Assembly (NCBI GenBank): GCA_028023455.1
Contig: JAQFVV010006509.1
Coordinates: forward strand, 310,001 to 374,000
Direction: 5' to 3'
DNA from: Epiperipatus broadwayi
Lineage: Eukaryota > Onychophora > Udeonychophora > Euonychophora > Peripatidae
Length of the DNA: 64,000 bases
Position numbers and translations under genes: made by a program
Shown: positions 26,682-38,429 of the stretch, piece by piece
Layout of the letters: each line of letters starts with the position of its first letter
Position numbering within the stretch: position 1 is the stretch's first letter
The notes under the pieces: generated by a model
What the model saw: the letters and a program-made list of their open reading frames with translations, nothing else
Databases searched by the model: none
What the model was told of the DNA's origin: nothing

Positions 26682-29600
26682 GAGCATTATTAGCTTTATT
26701 GTCTAAGTAATATATTGTCAGAGAGTAGTTGAATATTTTTGTTAGTCTGTTTTTAGAACAAGTTATGTTTACCTGTTTAATGAGATTTATTTAAACTTCT
26801 TTGACTTAATAATTTTGCTTTCTATAGTCTAATTGCAATATTTTGTGTATATAAACATTTTAGATCATAGATAAAGGTGGATTTATACCTCTATTGTTAA
26901 AATAAGATTGCCTCGTAGTGTAAGCTTGTGGCTAAGACCTGTAGAGGTCCCTACCTTCGAATGTTTCAGACGCTTATTCCTAAAGGTTACGGCCTTAGTA
27001 TATATTACTTAACAACAGAGTGAGATTGTTGACTGTTATTGATATTGACATCATTTTAGTGTTGACTGCTTTCATATATATATATATATATATTACACTT
27101 TCTCATTATATATTCTATTATTGCTATAATGTATTGAAGCAGTCGGATCTGAGTTCGATCCTAGCTTCATGTTATTTACCCTAATACTAACCTTAAATTT
27201 CCGATGCAATGGGGCTTTATACGTTCAATCCACACTAATTTCTATAATGAATAACTTATTTCAAATGCGTAGTAAAATTAATTAGTTTAGTTTAAATTTG
27301 ATCAATTCTCTAAATAAATTCATGATAAAATATTCATGAATTTATATATATTAAATTGCATGGATTGTGCATATATATATTTGTAAATATTAAATATATA
27401 TAATTGTTCAAAAGTTTCATTGCGTCGGGAATACTTGTTTTTTTCACCTTTAAATAATTTGTAAAGTTTCGTAGATTAAAAGCTACATTCCTTCGATAAG
27501 CTTTAAAATTCTTAAAAACAATAGTAAAGTTTTATGAATTGGAAAAAGATAAGGATTCATTTTTCTAATTAAATCATTTTCAAATCTTAAGAATTCATTT
27601 TCAATTAGAGAAGGAATTCAAGCTAATTAGTTTGAAAGCCTTATCGAAGAAAAGTATTTGAAAACAACTAATTATAAAAAAACACATTGATAATAAAATG
27701 AGCGCTAGCCTTAAGACATCTGGACAATATATATATAGCCCTGAAAAGTCAGGAGGAAAAAAAAGCTAGCTTTGTTGTAGAGTAGTGCAGTGAACTCTGT
27801 GCATATAAAAATTGTATTTCATCATGATAGAGGGCTAGAACATCAGGAATCTGGCTATGGTTCCTAAAGTCCCGAGAAATCTTCAATGGAGCTGCTGAAC
27901 CTTTTTCCGGACCGATCATTCTGCTAAAATCATGAAAGCTACTAAAATACTGTTCCAGTAGTCAACCAATGATGCCTACATTTTCAACAACTTGGAGATG
28001 TAACTTAAGGACCAGCGGAAGGGGTAATATATTTCTATAATGAACGTTAAACTTTCTGGCCAGTTCGAACTTTATTTTACACTCCTCCTATTTAAGAGCT
28101 CTTTATTATTTAATGTAAAAATCTTTATAAAATGCTACTATAAATTTATATTGTAATTCTTTCAATCTCTAGTCTTTAAACTTTTTCTTTTCTTACCTGG
28201 CGGTTCGTTTAACATATTATATATATGTATTTATCGTGTGATTTATTAATGCTATTTAAAAATTATATGCCAATAATCTTTCAACTCGATGAGCTCCTCT
28301 GTTCTATTTGCCTCATGCAAATATTATAATATTAATTTCAAATAGTAATTCTCACCCATTAGAACTAAATTTGAAAGTTCTATTAATCATCGAGTCGAAA
28401 GAAAATATTACGTTTATTATTTTTTAATTGGCTATTCATATAATGTTAAAATGGTATTTTCTTGCTTCACTAATGTTGATTTATTAATTCAAATATAATG
28501 TTAAATGTTTTTATTGCAAAAAGGGCCGATAAAGGGTTAAATAGATTTTAATTCAACTTTTGTTGTTATTTTGTATTAAGATTCAGGAAGAGCACGATAT
28601 TAGGGCATAATTAATATAGTTTATAAATGTTTTAAAATAGTTCGATAAAAGCTCGTTTGACTTTAATTAACTGGTCAAGTCATCACGTAGAGCATTCTAC
28701 ATGGGTTTTATTTTTCAATGATGACTATCAAGTCATCATCATCGAACGTTGCTGACGCAGGGCAATCTTCCGCTCCGTTAGGCTGGTCGGTGATCATATT
28801 CTCTTATTTAAATTTCTCAAGGAAGAAAATACTTCCTTTCCTATTCATTAGTCAAAGGGCATAAGACTTGTTAGATGCAAGCCACCATAGGACTTCGATC
28901 ATCGACTAGCGATCGTATTTCAATTTTACTCTCTGCCTCGTAAGCCGCCAGTACCGTTGCATTTTTGTTCCGGTAAAACCCGCTCCATGCTCGTAATTCG
29001 TGATGAAGTGATTTAAATTAAAGTCGAACAAATTCTCAAATATATTATTAATTAAATAAGTTTCAAATCAATTTTAAAGTTATGCCTTAAAATACGTTTT
29101 GCTCTTCGTGAATAGACTTCCGAATGTGAAAATAAATCTCACATTCCACCATAATAAAATTAGAGCAATCATTTCCGTTCTTAATGAATACCTTTATCTG
29201 CCTTTATATTTCTCGTTGGGGGCATAGACATAGAATCCCATGTTGTGTAATACTTGTTGGCATATGATAAGGACCGCCACTCTTATTATATTTATAAATT
29301 CTTTTAAAGACTAGAGGTAACTAATGCAATCTATATTTTATTGAACAAAACAAATTATTATTATTATTAAATATTTTCTAACATACTTGGTTTCTTAAAT
29401 TCATCATTCTTTTTATAATTATTTAAATGTTAATACTCGCTGTCTGTGTTGGCAACCCGAACATACATATGATTCGATTTATAAAATTATTCAAAGTATA
29501 TAAATTCTTAGATATTAGTGTTACTCAGGAGTCTCTAGTCCTCACCAACCGTTGAGCTAGTTCTTGGCGCATAGCACTGTGCCGTCGATTTCTGCTATCT

Positions 29601-30189
29601 GAGCTGTTGAGTTGGGTTTGAATTCAGTTTTGGTTCAGCTGAGTTTGAATCCGATTTGACTTGCTGTGGTGGTGGATTTTGACCGGTACAGTATATCATG
29701 CTTTATTTATTAATATCACATTATATTTTTATCTGACTGTCTCACCTCCATGTCCTGTTTCAGCAGTAATTTTAAAGAAATGATGCATTGCCAGCCATTT
29801 TTATATACTAACACACATATTAATCTTTTATTATAAATTAGCTCTTAAATAATTTCATGTAAAAAACTATTTTCCATTAACAATTATAATCTAGGCATTT
29901 AGACATTATGACAACAGTCATTCATCTTCAATGACAAGAACAATATATATATGATTTAATTTTTTTTTGTTTTACAAACTTCTAACTATAGAGCAAACGA
30001 TTAAATGCATTGTATGTGCATAGTTAATTTTTCAGCTATCATCAATTGCTTTTTTTGTTTCTGAAATCAGTAACTTAAATATATATGCTATTTTATATGA
30101 ATGCACCATTTTTCAATCTGTTAAATTTTGCAATTATCATTGATTAATCATGGTTGAGTCAAATATTTTTACTGCAAATATATTTTTTA
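26682..30189. other. Unassigned region with CpG-richer block (about 26,890-29,710)
   Basis: No protein is recognised. Part of this region, especially 28,680-29,010 and 29,540-29,700, is clearly less AT-rich and keeps many CpG dinucleotides (for example CTAGCGATCGTA near 28,906). Possible SINE fragments include a B-box-like GAGTTCGATCC near 27,148 followed by CTAGCTTCATG, and a minus-strand A-box-like TAGCTCAACGGTTGG near 29,550. These are partial, so I do not define full elements. The whole could be a decayed LTR or SINE cluster. Confidence 0.4.
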
Positions 30190-30197
30190 GTTTAAAT
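30190..30197. repeat. hAT target-site duplication, left
   Basis: GTTTAAAT directly precedes the left hAT end and matches GTTTAAAA at 37,500-37,507 at seven of eight positions. hAT elements make 8-bp target duplications. Confidence 0.8.
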
Positions 30198-31821
30198 CAC
30201 ATATGGGCAACCTTCCGGCCCTCGGGCCAGATCCGGCCCTTTATGACTTTTAATTCGGCAGCCACTAATCTATTTCAGCCATGTTTGATTCCGACTGTCA
30301 AATTTTTGAATAGAGTCTAGTGAGAGTTACGTTTGATTTTTACTTTTTGTGCAATTAAATAATTATGTTGTTTAATAAATTTATATTTTATATCTTTATT
30401 TAAGTCTTTTAATGATTAAAATTTAAAAACTAAAATTATTAATATTTTAAAATAATGAAAATAAATGTGAAAACGAAGTTCTTGGCAATAGCAAAAAAGC
30501 ACGTCTTAATTAGCTGCATGGAACGTATTGAAAAAGATTAGAATAGAGCTGGTATTTTTCTGCCAGCTCATACTTATAGGTATATACGCACATATAAATA
30601 TATATATTATTAAAATCGCGTATATATTATTTTATAATAAAACTATACTAAAAATAAATAATAAAACTTCTTTTTTTTAAAGGGAATTTTAAAAGTTTTG
30701 AAATCAATTAAATCGAGATTAAAAAAAAAAAAAGGAGAAAAACAAAACATAAGATCTTGCAGGGTTTTATATATATATAAAAGTTTGTCTTTTGTTTTAT
30801 TTCTAATTCTTAAAGATAGTAGGGTAAAAAAAGTACAGTATAGAATTTTTCTCCAATTAGCTCTATTGTTGAGACTTTGATAGTGGAGGTATTTTTGTGC
30901 TATCTATTACGCTCATCAGTTTGAAATGTTTCCTTAGGATTATAAGTAACAATGCAAAAAAAACAAAAAAACTATAAATTATGTGATTGTCTTTTGTTTG
31001 AGATTAATTGGAATTTTTCTGAAGTTAGTGACTGGGCAAACCACGGCACCCATAGGATGAAATACTTCTCCCACAGGACCATCACTGATTGATCAGGGTA
31101 GCTATAAACTTTTACTGAGTGAACTTTCCATTTTGCGTAATAGATATATACTATTAAGTGTCTTAAATGTTTCAACAATAGAGTGTAGGATTATTGCTGG
31201 TAATTTTATTATATTATGTTAAATGAGTTAAAACAAAGGGAGAGGACTTTAAACTCATATGCTTTAAATATATTTTTTTATATGCATTTTATTATAATTC
31301 ATGTGTGAATCAGATTAGATTTTTCCTAATAATGTTAACTGCTCGATCTTGAAACTTTCGATCAATAAAAAGAATATTAGTTAAATAATTTGTACTGTAT
31401 TTTTTTTTTAAAAAATGATAATGTTTGTGTTTAATTTAAGCTTGTATTTGCTCTTTATATATATAAAAAAAGATTCGAGTCAGTTGGAAATACTATAGGA
31501 AAAGAGAATATGCTTTTTTTTTTATAATTAAAAGTGAATATAATAAAATATATTAAATGTCATATTTGAGTGTCCCTGTTTAATCTGGTTTAGTAATTTA
31601 ATTCAGTGTACATTTGGCTGAAATAAATTCGCGTAAGATTACGTTTTAAAAAATATATTTGGTGATTGCAGTATTTGTGTAATCTTTGAAAATTTACGAA
31701 CCAAGTTAAAATGTTGTGGCACAGAATGAAATATTAGAAATTTATAACATTAAAAAAATGGTACATTCACAACTAATTATTATCAAAGAAACAAAAGAAA
31801 TATTTCGGTAATCCAGTATTT

Positions 31822-32095
31822 ACCTTGCTATGACGTAATTAGCCTGAAGGCACGCAACTGTAATTATCCGATATTTGCGTCATTGAAAGAACACATGAAC
31901 ATTGTCATGGCAACGAAGAGACTGACATGACTAATTCTAGAGATTTGATTTTTTGTTACCTTGCTATGACATCATAAGCCTGAAGGCATACAGCTGTAAT
32001 TATCCAATCTTTGCGTCGCCGGAAGAACACATGAAACGTTGTCATGGCAATGAAGACGCTGATATGACTAATTCGAGAGATTTGATTTTTTCATC
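31822..32095. repeat. Tandem duplication of the Merlin left end, about 136-bp unit
   Basis: The terminal segment starting ACCTTGCTATGAC (31,822) is repeated starting at 31,958, through ACTAATTC-AGAGATTTGATTTTTT. The two units differ at a modest number of positions. A second, internal copy of the inverted-repeat core therefore lies next to the terminus. Confidence 0.88.
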
Positions 32096-32177
32096 CACGA
32101 GATTTTTTTCGACCCGCGAGATTTAAAAGTGGATTTCTTCCTATTTGTTGCATCGTTTTTTTCAGTGATTTCATTTT

Positions 32178-32590
32178 CAGTGTTTTAATAGTTCAGCAAT
32201 TTTTTTACCATTTTTTAAAAAGAAATCATTACTTTCTCAACAATTGTAAGTAATTTACATGTTATTTCTTCTATGATATTAAGTGGGTGTATTTTATATT
32301 TTATTAATTTTCCGGATTTTCAGAAAAAAACTCCCATAAGAAAAGGCACGTGGTTTGAAGGCTCCAGAATATCCTTCGTTCATTTTCAGTGTTTTAATAG
32401 TTCAGCAATTTTTTTACCATTTTTTAAAAAGAAACCATTACTTTCTCAACAATTGTAAGTAATTTACATGTTATTTCTTCTATGATATTAAGTGGATGTA
32501 TTTTATATTTTATTAATTTTCCGGATTTTCTGAAAAAAAACTCCCATAAGAAAAGGCACGTGGTTTGAAGGCTCCAGAATATCCTTCGTA
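32178..32590. repeat. Tandem duplication, about 209-bp unit, covering part of the Merlin coding region
   Basis: Two nearly identical units start CAGTGTTTTAATAG at 32,178 and 32,387. Each includes a GTAAGT donor-like motif (near 32,246 and 32,456) and the coding segment for RKGTWFEGSRISFV. Only the second unit continues into the rest of the transposase fragment. Confidence 0.9.
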
Positions 32591-32860
32591 ACGGCTCTCC
32601 GTTTTATATATTGTTGGTCCAGAGAATTAATGTCTATCCTATTTTGTGCTGACCAGTTAGAAATGGCGGACAAGACTGTGATTGACTGGAACAACTATCT
32701 CCGTGAAGTATGTGCATGGAAGCTGTTACATAATGAAAGGCGGAAAATCGGAGGCCCTAACATAATTGAAAGGCGGAAAATCGGAGGCGTACCTTTTTAC
32801 AAAGATGGTCATTTTGGTGCAATTCTACAACATATAAGCCAGTTCAGTCCACCGCAGTAA
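32549..32860 (+). pseudogene. Merlin/IS1595-type transposase fragment
   Basis: The open frame reads RKGTWFEGSRISFVTALRF, then IYCWSRELMSILFCADQLEM, then ADKTVIDWNNYLREVCAW and RRKIGGPNII before a stop at 32,858. The segment of substrate-binding helices followed by TVIDWNNYLREVC and KIGGP-II is characteristic of ISXO2/IS1595 (Merlin) transposases, just before where the first catalytic Asp (EIDE-type motif) is expected. A 33-base internal duplication (GAAAGGCGGAAAATCGGAGG repeated at 32,736 and 32,769) replaces that part, so the catalytic DDE/N region is missing. A GTAAGTA donor-like site follows the stop at about 32,871. About 100 residues are left of a usual 250-300. Confidence 0.75.
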
Positions 32861-33029
32861 TCGTTATTTGGGTAAGTACGCATTTTGTTGTGATATTCAT
32901 CTTTTATTTTCCTTATAAATTACAGTAGTTTTTATTCGTAGTTATTTCTACTAAAAAAAAATTCATACATTTATATAGTACTTTTAAGATGACTGAATTA
33001 TGATTTGTAGACTCACAGTTTTCACTTTA

Positions 33030-33990
33030 TGATGTGTTTTTGCAGAATTATTACTTCTGGACTCGCACTTTATGACACATTTTTTAAAGAAGACAAAATT
33101 AATATTTGTAGACTCGCAGTTATTTGTAGATTCGCAGTTTACCTTTATGATAGGTTTTTTTAAATTTATATAGTACTTTTAAGATGACATTAATTTTGTA
33201 GTGATATTTATCTTACATTTTCCTATTTTCTATTTTGCGTTTATTTATCTTACATTTTGCTATTTTCTATTTTGCGTTTTTTTAAAAAAGAAAAAATTAG
33301 TATTTGTAGACTCGCAGTTTTCACTTTTATGATAGGTTTTTTTAAGACGACAAAATTATTATTTGAATACTTGCAGAATTATTACTTCTGGACTCGCACT
33401 TTATACGTTTTTTAAAAAAGACAAAATTAATATTTGTAGACTCGCAGTTTTCACTTTATGATAGGTTTTTTTAAGACGACAAAATTATTATTTGAATACT
33501 TGCAGAATTATTACTTCTGGACTCGCACTTTATACGTTTTTTAAAAAAGACAAAATTAATATTTGTAGACTCGCAGTTTTCACTTTATGATAGGTTTTTT
33601 TAAGACGACAAAATTATTATTTGAATACTTGCAGAATTATTACTTCTGGACTCGCACTTTATACGTTTTTTAAAAAAGACAAAATTAATATTTGTAGACT
33701 CGCAGTTTTCACTTTATGATAGGTTTTTTTAAGACGACAAAATTATTTGAATACTTGCAGAATTATTACTTCTGGACTTGCACTTTATACGTTTTTTAAA
33801 AAGACAAAATTAATATTTGTAGACTCGCAGTTTTCACTTTATGATAGGTTTTTTTAAGACGACAAAATTATTATGAATACTTGCAGAATTATTACTTCTG
33901 GACTTGCACTTTATACGTTTTTTAAAAAAGAAAATTTAATATTTGTAGACTCGCAGTTATTTGTAGATTCGCAGTTTTCACTTTATGATA
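33030..33990. repeat. Minisatellite A, about 129-bp unit, five or more copies
   Basis: The anchor GACGACAAAATTATT recurs at 33,346, 33,475, 33,604, 33,733 and 33,858, giving a period of 129, 129, 129 and 125 bases; degenerate units precede 33,346. Each unit contains two variants of a GGACTCGCA / AGACTCGCAG motif, so the 129-bp unit is itself a dimer-like higher-order unit. Confidence 0.93.
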
Positions 33991-34014
33991 AGTTTTTTTA
34001 AAATTTATATAGTA

Positions 34015-34694
34015 CTTTTAAGATGACTTATTAATTTTGTAGTGATATTTATCTTACATTTTCCTATTTTGTGTCCAATTTTAGTTAATTATTCATGATG
34101 CTTATATTACTTTTAACTTTTTCTTTTTTGCTGCATATCACTCTATTTTGTGTCCTATTTATTAATATTTTTTTTCAGGATTTGTGGACTCGCAGTTTTT
34201 ACTTATTAATTTTGTAGTGATATTTATCTTACATTTTCATATTTTGCGTCCAATTTTAGTTAATTATTCATGAAGTATATATTACTTTTAACCTTTTTTT
34301 GCCGCATATCACTATTTTGTGTCCTATTTATTAATTTTTTTTTTCAGGATTTGTGGACTCGCAGTTTTTACTTATTAATTTTGTAGTGATATTTATCTTA
34401 CATTTTCATATTTTGCGTCCAATTTTAGTTAATTATTCATGAAGTATATATTACTTTTAACCTTTTTTTGCCGCATATCACTATTTTGTGTCCTATTTAT
34501 TAATTTTTTTTTTCAGGATTTGTGGACTCGCAGTTTTTACTTATTAATTTTGTAGTGATATTTATCTTACATTTTCATATTTTGTGTCCAATTTTAGTTA
34601 ATTATTCATGATGTATATATTATTTTTAATCTTTTTTTGCCACATATAACTCTATTTTGTGTCCTATTTATTAATTTTACCATTTTTTTTTCAG
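34015..34694. repeat. Minisatellite B, about 169-bp unit, four copies, each ending in an acceptor-like tract
   Basis: CAGGATTTGTGGACTCGCAG (last copy CAGGATGGACG) occurs at about 34,176, 34,345, 34,514 and 34,692 after a long T-rich tract, so each unit ends with what looks like a 3' splice acceptor (polypyrimidine then CAG|G). Unit boundaries share the CTCGCAG motif of minisatellite A, suggesting that both arrays grew from one ancestral unit. Confidence 0.92.
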
Positions 34695-35599
34695 GATGGA
34701 CGCCGCCGACATTATTCTGTACCACGTGCCTTTTTCTCCGTTTTGACCTCATGACCCTGTACCACGTGCCTTTCCCCCGCTCTTCGTTTCTATGACGACA
34801 TTACCCTGAGGGCATCCTATTCTAATCTAGCGATCTTTGACGTAACGTCACCACGTGATATGCTGAAAAAATTTAGCGATTACATTTGTCCGCAAATCAC
34901 TAGGTGACGTTATCTTAAAAATCGGGTGGTTAGAGTAGTATGCCTTCAGGCTAATGACGTCATAGCAAGGTAAATACTGGACTACCAAAGAAATTATAAA
35001 AGTTAATAAATTATTTACTGTTATTAAAAAATTATTCTCTATTGTTTTTGCAAAAGCAATATTTGTAAAGCCTGCAAATGGCGATTTCTGCTTTTTCATA
35101 TATTTCCTTTGAGCAATCTTTATTAAAAGAAAATATTTTCAAAGACAATTCCCTATTAGTAATGTACTTTTTGGTTTAATAATAAATGTTTTATAAAAAT
35201 ATTGTTATAATCATTAGCAATTACTGAAAATCACTTTTTTTGTCTTATTTAGCTTCTCTCAGAATTAATATTTTGAATAGTTAAACTGACATCATATGAA
35301 ACTGCAAAACACATTTGTTTTCTCTCATCAAGATCTCTTTCCCATTTTGACTAGCAATGTGTGAACATGTTACAATGTGCCATTTTGATTCTTGCATTGG
35401 GATTGTGCCTTGTTCAGTGCTTGTATTTATATTGTGTTCTATCTGGAGTGTAAAAATCAGTTTTTTTTTTATTTTAATATTTACATTGGGTTTGTCCCTT
35501 GTTAAGTGCCTGCATTTATATTGTTTTCTGTTCAGTATCTGCAGTGTTAAAAACAGCTTTGTTTGACGGTTCTGAATATATAGTTTGAAATTTAGAACA

Positions 35600-37343
35600 A
35601 TGTCAGGGATTAACTAGATACAGAGGATCATCAATTTCAAGACAGCTGGAAGACAAGTACTATTTTATTCTGAATAAAGGTTTGCCTATATGTTTGTTGT
35701 GCAATGAATCCATATCAGTCAACAAAGAATACAACTTGAAGAAACACTTTACTTCAAAACATGCAGATCACCAAAAAATTGATGGACAACTATGAAAAGA
35801 TGAAATATGAAAATTGAAGAACTTGGATACCCAGCAGAAAATGTTCACCAAGTAATAAATGCAGCATGGAAGCATTGTGGAAGCCAGCTTTGTGGTAAAT
35901 GAAAAATTTGCTAAGCATTCTAAATCATTTGGTGAAGGAGATCAAAGAATATCTGTTGAATGTTGCAAGTATAATATGTCCTGAAAAGAGAAAAGATTTT
36001 GAGAATATTAGTTTGTTGAGATGTACTGCTGTCCAGTGGATAGAAATTATGGCTGATGATATCCAAAAAAGTTTAAAAGAGAAAATTGCTAGATTCAAAG
36101 CATTTTCAATTACTTTGGATGACAGCACTGATGCCTCTGATACAACACAACTACCAATATTTATTCAGGAGTTGATGTGGATTTAATATCACAAAAGAAT
36201 TTTACTTTGGCCCTAAAACAGACAATTACTGGTGAAGATATATTTGAAGAAGTCAAACCAGTCCAGTCTTCAAGATATTTGAGCTTAAATGGAGTTCACT
36301 ATCTGGCATATGCACTGATGGAGTTCTTGCAATGGTTGGTGCATGGAAGGGATTTATTGGAATAGTTCATGAAAAAGTAACAAAATTACAGATTCATCTG
36401 AAAAATTTAACAAATTTTCATTGCATTATCTACTAACAAAATCTGTGTGCAAAATCAATTAAATTTAGAAATGTTATGGAAGTTGTAGTAGTCAGTATTA
36501 ACTTTATTAAGTCACATGTACTTAATCACTGCAATTTAAGGAATATTTGGCAGACTTATTTTCATATTATGAAAATGTGTCTTATTGTGATGTGAGGTGG
36601 TTGAGTAAAGGTAAAAGGTTAAAATGATTTATGATCTGAGACAAGACAGCATATTTTATGAACATAAAAGGAAAAACAATTAACCAAGTAAGAGATGATA
36701 AGTGGGTGTTTGATTTAGCATTCCTTGTAGATGTCACTGGATACCTAAATGAAAATCTTAAATTGCAAAAACCAGGAACAATTGATTCATGAACTGTATG
36801 GACATGTCAATGCTTTTTGTAATAAAGTAAAATTGTTGGAAAGTCAGATAAGAGCTAAAAATTGTTACCATTTTCCTACTCTGGCAACTCATAAAAATAT
36901 CTCTTATAATGTTATGGAAATCAACTGAAGACATTAATGAAGCAATTTGATACAAGGTATGCTGACTTCCAAAATAAAAACTCCATATTCACTATATTTT
37001 ATCATCCAATGGATGCTGATATAAATAATATGCCAGAAAATTTGCAGATGGAACTTATTGAGTTTCAAGCAGATTTAGTGCTAAAATTACAATTTAACAT
37101 TGCTTTGATGGATTTTTATAAACATTTGGTGGGAGAAAAATATAGAAATGTAGTGCCTTTTCAAAAAGAATTTTGTCTTTTTGGCAGCACATATATGTGT
37201 GAACAGTTTTTTTTCTAGAATGAAATTTAATAAATCAAAAATTCGGACAAGAATAACGAACAAAAACTTGAAAATTCTATGTGATTGTTCTAAGCAGTAA
37301 TCCCATCAACATTGATAGTTTCATTGTTGAAGTACAAGGCTAA
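35600..37343 (+). pseudogene. hAT transposase pseudogene (ZBED/GTF2IRD2-like)
   Basis: It encoded a cut-and-paste transposase of the hAT superfamily. Reading across frameshifts, an N-terminal C2H2/BED-type finger is visible near 35,690-35,770 (CLLCNESISVNKEYNLKK followed by HFTSKHA). Next come NEKFAKHSKSF (35,900), KEYLLNVASIICPEKRKDFE and FSITLDDSTDASDTTQLPIF (36,103-36,162), where LDDSTD holds the first catalytic Asp. Then VPAMVGA-like sequence lies near 36,320. The C-terminal dimerisation region reads FNIALMDFYKHLVGEKYRN and FCLFGSTYMCEQFF near 37,165-37,210. At least five frameshifts and several stops make it a pseudogene. It closely resembles the transposases that gave rise to vertebrate GTF2IRD2-type genes. 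Confidence 0.9.
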
Positions 37344-37499
37344 TCCTCACATTAAATTGTTACATCATTATTATGAAATTTATGTAGCTCTTTATTATTC
37401 ACTATTATATTGTACTATTTAATTATTTGGTCTGGCCTCTTGACTCGAAGACAGAAATATAATTTGGCCCCTCGAACTAGGAAAGGTTGCCCATGCCTG

Positions 37500-37507
37500 G
37501 TTTAAAA
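37500..37507. repeat. hAT target-site duplication, right
   Basis: GTTTAAAA directly follows the right hAT end and differs from the left duplication at the last base only. Confidence 0.8.
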
Positions 37508-37884
37508 CAATATTTTTATTATTCTGTTTAAACAAAAATTCTTATAATTTAAAAATATTTGTTTTACTTTTTTTAAAAATATAAATAATTACATTTGTTC
37601 CCAACCCTTTCTAATTGTGTTGCTCCTGAAAATATCATATTACTTTTTATGTATTTGCTTGAAAATATAATTTTCACAAAAACTGCATAACAAATGATAT
37701 AATAAAATATTAAATGTTTTATAAATCTAACATACTATAAAACACAATAAAGCTAAGAAAATATAATAATTATCACAAAATTAAAATAAATAATTTTCCC
37801 ATTGTAAAGTTATTAATTTAAATTTAATGATATGCTAATTTCAAAATATTATTATTTTTAATTATTTATAATCATTGTTTAAAT
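37508..37884. other. Unassigned AT-rich spacer
   Basis: Nothing recognisable lies between the hAT element and the minus-strand Penelope array. Confidence 0.6.
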
Positions 37885-38170
37885 AAAGGTTTGTGATGAT
37901 GGTATTTTAGTTGTATTTATATATTGGACTATTTCAATCATCTAATAATATAAGTGTTGAATATCTTTAAAAAAATTTAACTATTTAAATAGTCTAAATA
38001 CATTCAACTGTTAGTAGTAGTAAACAGGATAGTACATGCACAATTTTTTGAGAGATATTATTCTCCTTCTTCAGGTGTTGCAGATCTAACCAATGACAGT
38101 ACTAGCAAGGAAATTAAATCTGGACCTTTAGATTCTTGATTATTGAATTTTAAGGTAATGCTCTAATCAA
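37885..38170 (-). repeat. PLE pseudo-LTR, distal copy
   Basis: It matches 39,113-39,440 and the plus-strand pseudo-LTRs near 4.6 and 7.5 kb. The tRNA-like head is more decayed here (the A-box region near 38,175 is damaged). Confidence 0.8.
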
Positions 38171-38429
38171 CAGTGAGGTTTTTTTATTTCTCCATTTTTT
38201 CCTAAGAGGACAGTTGATTAATAGTCCCCATAGCTTATGGATAGTGACACTAGCTTGACTTATGGGTTTGTTTATCATTATCATGTGAGCAACTTCTTTA
38301 AATTTTCTTCTTTATACATTTTCTCTATCCAATATTTTTGTATTTTTTCCAAATGAATAGAAATTCATTGGTACATATATGGTCTGCTGCCTTAGACACC
38401 TGTTTTCTTTCTTCTAATTATCAGTTTTT

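Larger units (their letters stand above)
31807..34986 (+). mobile_element. Merlin/IS1595-like DNA transposon nested in the hAT
   Basis: Terminal inverted repeats of 46 bases (31,807-31,852 and 34,941-34,986) match at 44 positions and begin GGTARTCCAGTATTTACC. The inside encodes a fragment recognisable as an ISXO2/IS1595-type transposase, the domain of eukaryotic Merlin elements. Merlin makes 8-9 bp target duplications; here AAAGAAAT occurs on both sides but lies five bases off the left terminus, so the duplication is uncertain. Most of the body is tandem repeats. The element is non-autonomous in its present form. Confidence 0.75.
30198..37499 (+). mobile_element. hAT DNA transposon (Charlie/GTF2IRD2-like), full-length but dead
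   Basis: A 7.3 kb element has imperfect inverted ends (CACATATGGGCAACCTT on the left; CAGGCATGGGCAACCTT as the reverse complement of the right) followed by GGCC-rich subterminal sequence, typical of Charlie-type hATs. It is flanked by 8-bp near-identical duplications. It contains a transposase pseudogene at 35,600-37,343 on the plus strand. A 3.18 kb Merlin-like element at 31,807-34,986 is nested within it, so the hAT itself is about 4.1 kb. The remaining left part (30,230-31,806) is AT-rich non-coding sequence. Confidence 0.88.

Noticed and set aside
33030-34694. Regularly spaced repeats that could be taken for a CRISPR array
   Set aside because: The units are 129 and 169 bases of tandemly repeated sequence without unique spacers, inside a eukaryotic transposon.
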